DNA of 64,000 bases from positions 806,001-870,000 of the forward strand of contig NZ_AP022577.1 in NCBI RefSeq assembly GCF_010730955.1, given 5' to 3'. A program made the position numbers and the translations under genes. Of this stretch, positions 57,121 through 64,000 are shown one piece after another. Within the stretch, counting starts at the first letter, position 1; each line of letters opens with the position of its first letter. The notes under the pieces were generated by a model. The model did not search any database. It saw only the letters and a program-made list of their open reading frames with translations, and was not told where the DNA came from. Source of the stretch: Mycolicibacterium aubagnense (lineage in GTDB: Bacteria; Actinomycetota; Actinomycetes; Mycobacteriales; Mycobacteriaceae).

Positions 57121-58545
57121 GGTCAAGTCCAGGGACGTGGTGTATGACGTCGTCGTGTGATTCTTCGAGGTAGTTGGGTCAGGCGGGCAGTGCCGCGGGG
57201 GTAGCCTCCTGTTCGGTTGGGGTGTCGTTGACGGTGCGTGATTTGCTCAGAACGTCGAGGCCGAGGTAGCGCCGCGACTCGGCCCATTCGTCGTGTTGTT
57301 CGGCCAGCACTGCTCCGACGAGACGGATCAGGGCCGCGCGGTCGGGGAAGATGCCCACGACGTCGGTGCGCCGGCGGATCTCCTTGTTGAGTCGTTCCTG
57401 GGGATTGTTGCTCCAGATCTGGCGCCAGATCTGCTTGGGGAACGCGGTGAACGCCAGCAGATCCGGCCGCGCCGCTTCGAGGTGATCGGCGACATTGGGC
57501 AGCTTGTCGGACAATGCGTCGATGATCCGATCATATTGAGCAGCAACGGATTCAGCGTCAGGTTGGTCGAACACCGAGTGCAGCAGGGTGCACCCAGGGC
57601 CACGAACTCTTGGGAGTGACGGACATCAGGTTGGTCGTGTAGTGGGTTCTGCAGCGCTGCCACGCCGCTCCGGGCAGGGTGGCCCCGATGGCGGCGACCA
57701 GCCCGGCGTGGGCGTCGCTGGTGACCAGTTTGACCCCGGACAGGCCGCGGGCGGTCAACGACCGCCAGAACGTCAACCAGCCCGCCCGTCCTCAGCGGTC
57801 GTGACATCGATTCCCAGGATCTCGCGGTAGCCCTCGGCGTTGACCCCGACGGCGATCAGGGCGTGCACGTTGACCACCCGGCCGGCTTCACGCACCTTGA
57901 GCACCAGAGCGTCCGCAGCGACGAACGTATACGGGCCGGCATCGAGCGGCCGGGTCCGGAACGCCTCCACGGCGGCGTCGAGTTCCTTGGCCATCACCGA
58001 CACCTGCGACTTCGACAACGACGTGATGCCCAGGGTCTCGACCAGCTTGTCCATCCGCCGCGTCGAGACACCAAGCAGGTAACACGTCGCCACCACCGTG
58101 GTCAGGGCCCGCTCGGCGCGTTTACGGCGCTCCAGCAGCCAGTCCGGGAAGTAGGATCCTTGCCGCAGCTTCGGGATCGCAAGATCCAAAGTCCCTGCAC
58201 GGGTGTCGAATTGACGGTGTCGGTAGCCGTTGCGGGAATTGGTGCGCTCAGCCGAGCGTTCGCCGTAGCCGGCACCGCATAGGGCGTCGGCTTCGGCGCC
58301 CATCAGGGTGTGGATGAACGTGGCCAGCAGCTCGCGCAGCACGTCGGGATGGGCAGTGGTGAGTCGTTCGGCCAGCACAGTGGGCAGATCGATATTGTGG
58401 GCAGTGGTCATCGCGTCGATTCCTTTGCTCGAGTGACTTTGGACGGTCTCTCGAAGAATCACGCGATGACCTTCAATCACTCGGCTACGACACGCCGGTA
58501 CCGCTGATCAGGTCCGACTCGTACACCACCTTGATGGACGCAACC
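57121..58545 (-). mobile_element. IS256-family element, IS1081-like, copy 3 (1425 bp)
   Basis: Same ends as copies 1 and 2, with 8-bp duplication AATGACGC. It shares the one-base deletion of copy 2 and has a further 2-bp deletion near 57590 (GGTGCACCC where the others read GGTGCGCACCC). Confidence 0.93.
57179..58411 (-). pseudogene. IS1081-like transposase, doubly frameshifted (copy 3)
   Basis: The N-terminal 212 residues from ATG 58411 read normally, then the same missing C as in copy 2 (near 57783) shifts the frame and a stop follows. A second lesion, 2 bp missing near 57590, interrupts the continuing frame again before the last 131 residues (from FDQPDAESVAAQYDRI). Together the losses add to 3 bp, but the stop between them still blocks a full protein. 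It is very probably inactive by itself. Confidence 0.88.
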
Positions 58546-58553
58546 AATGACGC
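58546..58553. repeat. 8-bp target duplication, right of IS copy 3
   Basis: AATGACGC, identical to 57113-57120. Confidence 0.92.
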
Positions 58554-59043
58554 CCGTCTGGCTACCCTGTTGCTCGACTTGCTGACCCCCGCAGAAGAAG
58601 TCAACCGCGCCAATGTCTTCGATATCGGGTTACTGGCTGCACGTCTGGTAGAAGTCGGGGCATGGCTCGCCCGGCAAGTCGATACCGCGGCTCTGCCGAT
58701 CGGTTACTTCGGAGCGAGTACCGGCGCGGGCGCGGCCCTTCGAGCTGCCGCAGACCCAAGAGTCACGATCGAAGCGGTCGTTTCGCGCGGTGGCCGGCCC
58801 GATCTCGCGGGCGGGGCTCTGGCCGACGTTCGAGCCCCGACGTTATTGATCGTCGGTGGGCGCGACGACATCGTCTTGGAACTCAATCGGCAGGCCCAGG
58901 CGGCGATGCGCACCGAATGCCGGCTGGTCATCGTTCCCGGCGCAACGCATCTTTTCGAAGAACCAGGGACCCTTGAACAGGTCGCGGAACTGGCATGCCA
59001 CTGGTTTGTCGAACACCTCAGTGCCGTCGCGGCCACCCCGTAA
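58554..59043 (+). pseudogene. Rv0571c-like fusion, 3' part (dienelactone-hydrolase-like domain)
   Basis: Continues in frame with the 5' part once the IS is removed (...SVLNDA then RLATLLLDLL). It has the hydrolase nucleophile elbow IGYFGASTGAGAAL, the Asp region TLLIVGGRDDIV and the catalytic His in IVPGATHLFEEPG. All catalytic residues are kept, so the damage is only the insertion. A short in-frame ATG at 58531 within the IS end could let this domain be made alone, but no ribosome site supports it. Confidence 0.85.
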
Positions 59044-59069
59044 CTGATCGGACGACGGAGTCCGGCCAC

Positions 59070-59816
59070 ATGATTTCCACCCCGGTTTCCACCCCGCAGT
59101 TCCGGCCAGTACCCCAGCCGTGGTTGTTGGTCGTGCTCGCCGGACTCATCGGCTACTGTGACTTCCCGCTGCAATGGGTGATCGGATCACCTCTCAGCCC
59201 CACGCGGTCGTACATCAGCGAACTGTCGGTCGCCGGCCAACCTGCATATCAAGCATTCAGGATCGGCGACCTCGCGGCAGGATTCGGCCTGACCGCACTC
59301 GCGGGAATTCTGCTGCTCTGGCGTCCGTCACCACCGATGCGCCTCGGGAGCGTGGCGCTGACAATCGCCGCGGCCACCGCGATCATCGATGCCTTGTCAC
59401 CCATGACGTGCACCCCGTCAACGGATGTCCAGTGCTGGGATGGTGATCACGCCGCCGTGCTCGCCCAGTTGTCGCAGTTGCACACCATCTCCGGGGTGAT
59501 CGGATTCGCCGCCATGGTCATCGCGATGGCGGCCTCAGGCACCGCACTGCGCCGGCAATCAGAGACGCGCCATCTCGGGTCCGCCGGGCTCGTCGTGGCG
59601 GCCGTCGGTGCGGTGCTCGGTTGCGTGCAGATCGGCATGGCCCTCGCCGGTTCTGACTGGACGGGACTGTTCGAGCGCATACAGGTGTTGACGATGACCG
59701 CATATCTGACAGCGTTGACCATTGTCATCGCCCGCTCCGCAGGCCTGCGTCGCAACCGGCTGCGCAGTGAGAAGCGGCGGCCCTACCCGCACCCGGCCGG
59801 AAGTCGGGCCAATTGA
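59070..59816 (+). CDS. DUF998-family membrane protein
   Basis: A 248-residue protein with six or more hydrophobic segments (first WLLVVLAGLIGYCDFPLQW). The family hallmark SPLSPTRSYISELSVAGQPA follows the first helix, and DALSPMTCTPSTDVQCWDGD lies in an outer loop. Family knowledge: DUF998 proteins have no assigned function. ATG 59070 follows GACGGAGTCCGGCCAC. It starts 27 bases after the end of the broken Rv0571c-like gene on the same strand, so it was probably in that operon and may now depend on transcription from within IS copy 3. Confidence 0.82.
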   Translation: MISTPVSTPQFRPVPQPWLLVVLAGLIGYCDFPLQWVIGSPLSPTRSYISELSVAGQPAYQAFRIGDLAAGFGLTALAGILLLWRPSPPMRLGSVALTIAAATAIIDALSPMTCTPSTDVQCWDGDHAAVLAQLSQLHTISGVIGFAAMVIAMAASGTALRRQSETRHLGSAGLVVAAVGAVLGCVQIGMALAGSDWTGLFERIQVLTMTAYLTALTIVIARSAGLRRNRLRSEKRRPYPHPAGSRAN

Positions 59817-59830
59817 CAAAAGATTGCAGC

Positions 59831-59850
59831 TGCAGGCCCAAAGGCCCTGT
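59831..59850. promoter_or_regulatory. DevR/DosR-like box, tentative
   Basis: Core AGGCCCAAAGGCCC at 59834-59847, 87 bases before the SPFH start at 59934. Confidence 0.45.
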
Positions 59851-59933
59851 CCGGCAAGCTCCGGGCAACGCAATGCTGGTCATAGCGACTCACCGCGACA
59901 CGACGGTGGTCGAGGTCGTCGTTTGGAGGAGAT

Positions 59934-60782
59934 ATGAGCGCAACCGGCGTAGTGATAGCGGTTGTCGTGGTTGTCGGCGCTGTGCTGCTGGCGTTGTCGA
60001 TCCGCGTCGTCAAGCAGTACGAACGAGGCGTGCATTTCCGCTTCGGCCGCATCATCGGTGTGCGGAATCCGGGGCTCCGGCTGATCATTCCTGCAGTCGA
60101 TCGCCTGCTGGCGGTGTCGTTGCGAATCGTGACAATGCCCATCCAGTCGCAGGGCATCATCACGCGGGATAACGTCAGCGTCGACATTGCCGCTGTCGCC
60201 TACTTCCGCGTGGTCGATGCACGAAAGTCGGTCATGGCTATCGAAGATGTTGCTGTTGCCATCAATCAGATCGCACAGACCACGTTGCGCAACGTCGTCG
60301 GCCAGCATTCTCTTGATGACGTACTGGCGAACACCAGCGAGATCAACACCAGCATCCGCCAGATCCTCGACACGAACACCCTCGAATGGGGCGTGGAAGT
60401 GACCTTGGTTGAACTCAAGGACATTCAACTGCCGGAGGGTATGAAACGAGCGATGGCGCGGGAGGCCGAGGCCGAGCGCGAGAAGCGCGCCAAAATCATT
60501 GCGGCAGAGGGCGAGGCCAGAGCCGCAGCGGCCCTCGGCCAGGCATCCGACACCATGATGGCGCATCCGCTCGCACTGCAACTTCGCAATCTCCAGACGC
60601 TGGCCGAACTCGGTGTGGAAAAGAACACCACCGTCGTATTTCCCGCGCCCTTGATGAGCGCGATCGGCGAACTCAGCACATTTCTGGCGCGGGAGTCGAG
60701 CGCCGCGACCGCAATGAACGGGCCCGACGGGCTGAGTGAATCCACTCACCCGCGTCCGGTGGCCGCAGCTGTCACCCGCTGA
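59934..60782 (+). CDS. SPFH/Band 7 (stomatin-like) membrane protein
   Basis: A 282-residue protein: one N-terminal membrane helix (VVIAVVVVVGAVLLALSI), an SPFH domain (ERGVHFRFGRIIGVRNPGLR, RVVTMPIQSQGIITRDNVSV-like strands) and a helical AEAEREKRAKIIAAEGEARA coiled-coil. This is the slipin layout. Family knowledge: these proteins form membrane microdomain rings and often regulate proteases or transporters. No NfeD-type partner gene adjoins. ATG 59934 follows TTTGGAGGAGAT. It converges with the twin-GAF protein gene. Confidence 0.9.
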   Translation: MSATGVVIAVVVVVGAVLLALSIRVVKQYERGVHFRFGRIIGVRNPGLRLIIPAVDRLLAVSLRIVTMPIQSQGIITRDNVSVDIAAVAYFRVVDARKSVMAIEDVAVAINQIAQTTLRNVVGQHSLDDVLANTSEINTSIRQILDTNTLEWGVEVTLVELKDIQLPEGMKRAMAREAEAEREKRAKIIAAEGEARAAAALGQASDTMMAHPLALQLRNLQTLAELGVEKNTTVVFPAPLMSAIGELSTFLARESSAATAMNGPDGLSESTHPRPVAAAVTR

Positions 60783-60828
60783 GGTCTCTCCGCCGTGGAC
60801 CGGGCGTACCCGCTCGTCTCTTGTGCGT

Positions 60829-63333
<2,505 letters not shown>

Positions 63334-63423
63334 TCACCAGCCCGACGCCGTGGCGTTTCCCCGACCCCGATGTATCCACATTGCAGCACGCACGAGCAAC
63401 TGCGACAAGGAGAGTCTCATGCC

Positions 63424-64000
63424 ATGAGCAATGGTCCTGGGCACCGGAGAGAGCCCGATTCGGGCAAATCGATTGAGATATCCCGTGAATCAGAACATCG
63501 CGGTTTGGGGTTGACTTCGGCCAGCGGACTGGTCATCGGGAGTGTCGTGGGAACCGGCGTGTTCACGATGCCGGCGCTGATCGCCAAAGCGGGCTCCGTG
63601 GGCATCCTCGTCCTTGTTGTCGTATCCGTCGGGTCCGTATTGCTGGCTGTCCTGTTCGGTCAGTTGACGGCCCGAATCGCCAATTCCGACGGCGGTTTAT
63701 ATGCCTATGTCAGATACGAATTCGGCGACTTCGCCGGTTATCTCGTTGGTTGGAGCTACTGGATCTCAGCGTGGGCCGGTAATGCGGCCATCGTCGCCTC
63801 ATGGGTGCTTTATGTCGAGGCACTGCTAAAGCTCACATCTCCGAGCGCACCGGTGAACTGCGGTATCGCCATGGTCGCGCTGTGGGTGCCCGCGGTTGTC
63901 AATCTCGTCGGTGTGCGACAGATGGCATGGTTTCAGAATGCCACGGTGGTGCTGAAGTTCTTGCCACTGCTGTTCATCGGAATTGTCGGCTGGTTCTTCG
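63424..64000 (+). CDS. APC-family amino-acid permease, 3' end outside the window
   Basis: About 192 codons are visible, open to the window end. After a soluble N-terminus the first helix has the APC signature SGLVIGSVVGTGVFTMPALI, then further membrane helices with SDGGLYAYVRYEFGDFAGYL and GWSYWISAWAGNAAIVASWV. Family knowledge: these carriers import or exchange amino acids, the arginine/ornithine antiporter group being closest by eye. AAGGAGAG stands 12 bases before ATG 63424, and a two-codon reading frame (ATG CCA TGA) overlaps the start, which might tune initiation. Confidence 0.85.
   Translation, partial: MSNGPGHRREPDSGKSIEISRESEHRGLGLTSASGLVIGSVVGTGVFTMPALIAKAGSVGILVLVVVSVGSVLLAVLFGQLTARIANSDGGLYAYVRYEFGDFAGYLVGWSYWISAWAGNAAIVASWVLYVEALLKLTSPSAPVNCGIAMVALWVPAVVNLVGVRQMAWFQNATVVLKFLPLLFIGIVGWFF

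Overview
The window reads as high-GC mycobacterial DNA. It carries a close DevR (DosR) homologue, two DevS/DosT-type haem-GAF histidine kinases, an HspX-type alpha-crystallin, mycolic-acid/cyclopropane methyltransferases, an MPT70/DipZ/MPT83 set, WS/DGAT acyltransferases and three copies of an IS1081-like (IS256 family) element. A fast-growing environmental mycobacterium (Mycolicibacterium-like) is my inference. Protein resemblances to M. tuberculosis genes (Rv numbers) come from memory of those sequences, not from a search.

The main theme is a dense hypoxia/NO dormancy (DevR/DosR) island. Many genes resemble members of the M. tuberculosis DosR regulon that are scattered there but lie together here: Rv2004c, Acg/Rv3131-type nitroreductases, several universal stress proteins, Rv1733c, Rv2030c, Rv2629, Tgs-type acyltransferases, Rv2627c, Rv3129-type PNPOx, Rv1738/Rv2632c-type DUF1876, hspX, Rv2625c-type protease and Rv0571c. 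I located about twenty 20-bp palindromes resembling the DevR box (core GGGAC-N4-GTCCC), most of them in front of these genes.

Layout. 1-4.7 kb: ClC channel (cut by the window edge), epimerase, and a TPC-type metal P-type ATPase fused to hemerythrin. 4.7-13.6 kb: PAP2 phosphatase, stress proteins, Rv2004c-like protein, nitroreductase, then devR-devS and an Rv1733c-like membrane protein. 13.8-15.2 kb: IS copy 1. 15.2-24.6 kb: GNAT, a second nitroreductase, small membrane/secreted proteins, a polyphosphate pair (PPK2 and CHAD), a SulP transporter and the Rv2030c-like protein. 24.7-26.1 kb: IS copy 2. 26.2-41.1 kb: core dormancy genes, including a second DevS-like kinase, two WS/DGATs and hspX. 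41.5-47.1 kb: a tight operon of acyl-CoA synthetase, 2-oxoacid dehydrogenase E1alpha, E1beta and E2, and an acyl carrier protein, preceded by a DevR-like box. 47.3-54.9 kb: three mycolate-type methyltransferases, two of them a mosaic duplication, around a FAD reductase and the fasciclin/DipZ cluster. 54.9-59.8 kb: an Rv2625c-like site-2 protease and an Rv0571c-like gene split by IS copy 3. 59.9-64 kb: SPFH protein, a kinase-less twin-GAF sensor, an alcohol dehydrogenase-like protein and an amino-acid permease cut by the window end.

All three IS insertions keep exact 8-bp target duplications, and each affects a gene or control region of the dormancy set. Copy 1 separates a GNAT gene from its box, copy 2 splits a divergent control region, and copy 3 breaks a coding sequence. 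This suggests ongoing erosion of part of the regulon. The genes fit a programme of sensing O2/NO/redox (DevS-type GAF proteins, hemerythrin), protecting proteins (HspX, USPs), storing carbon (WS/DGAT, mycolate modification), handling polyphosphate and rerouting 2-oxoacid carbon.
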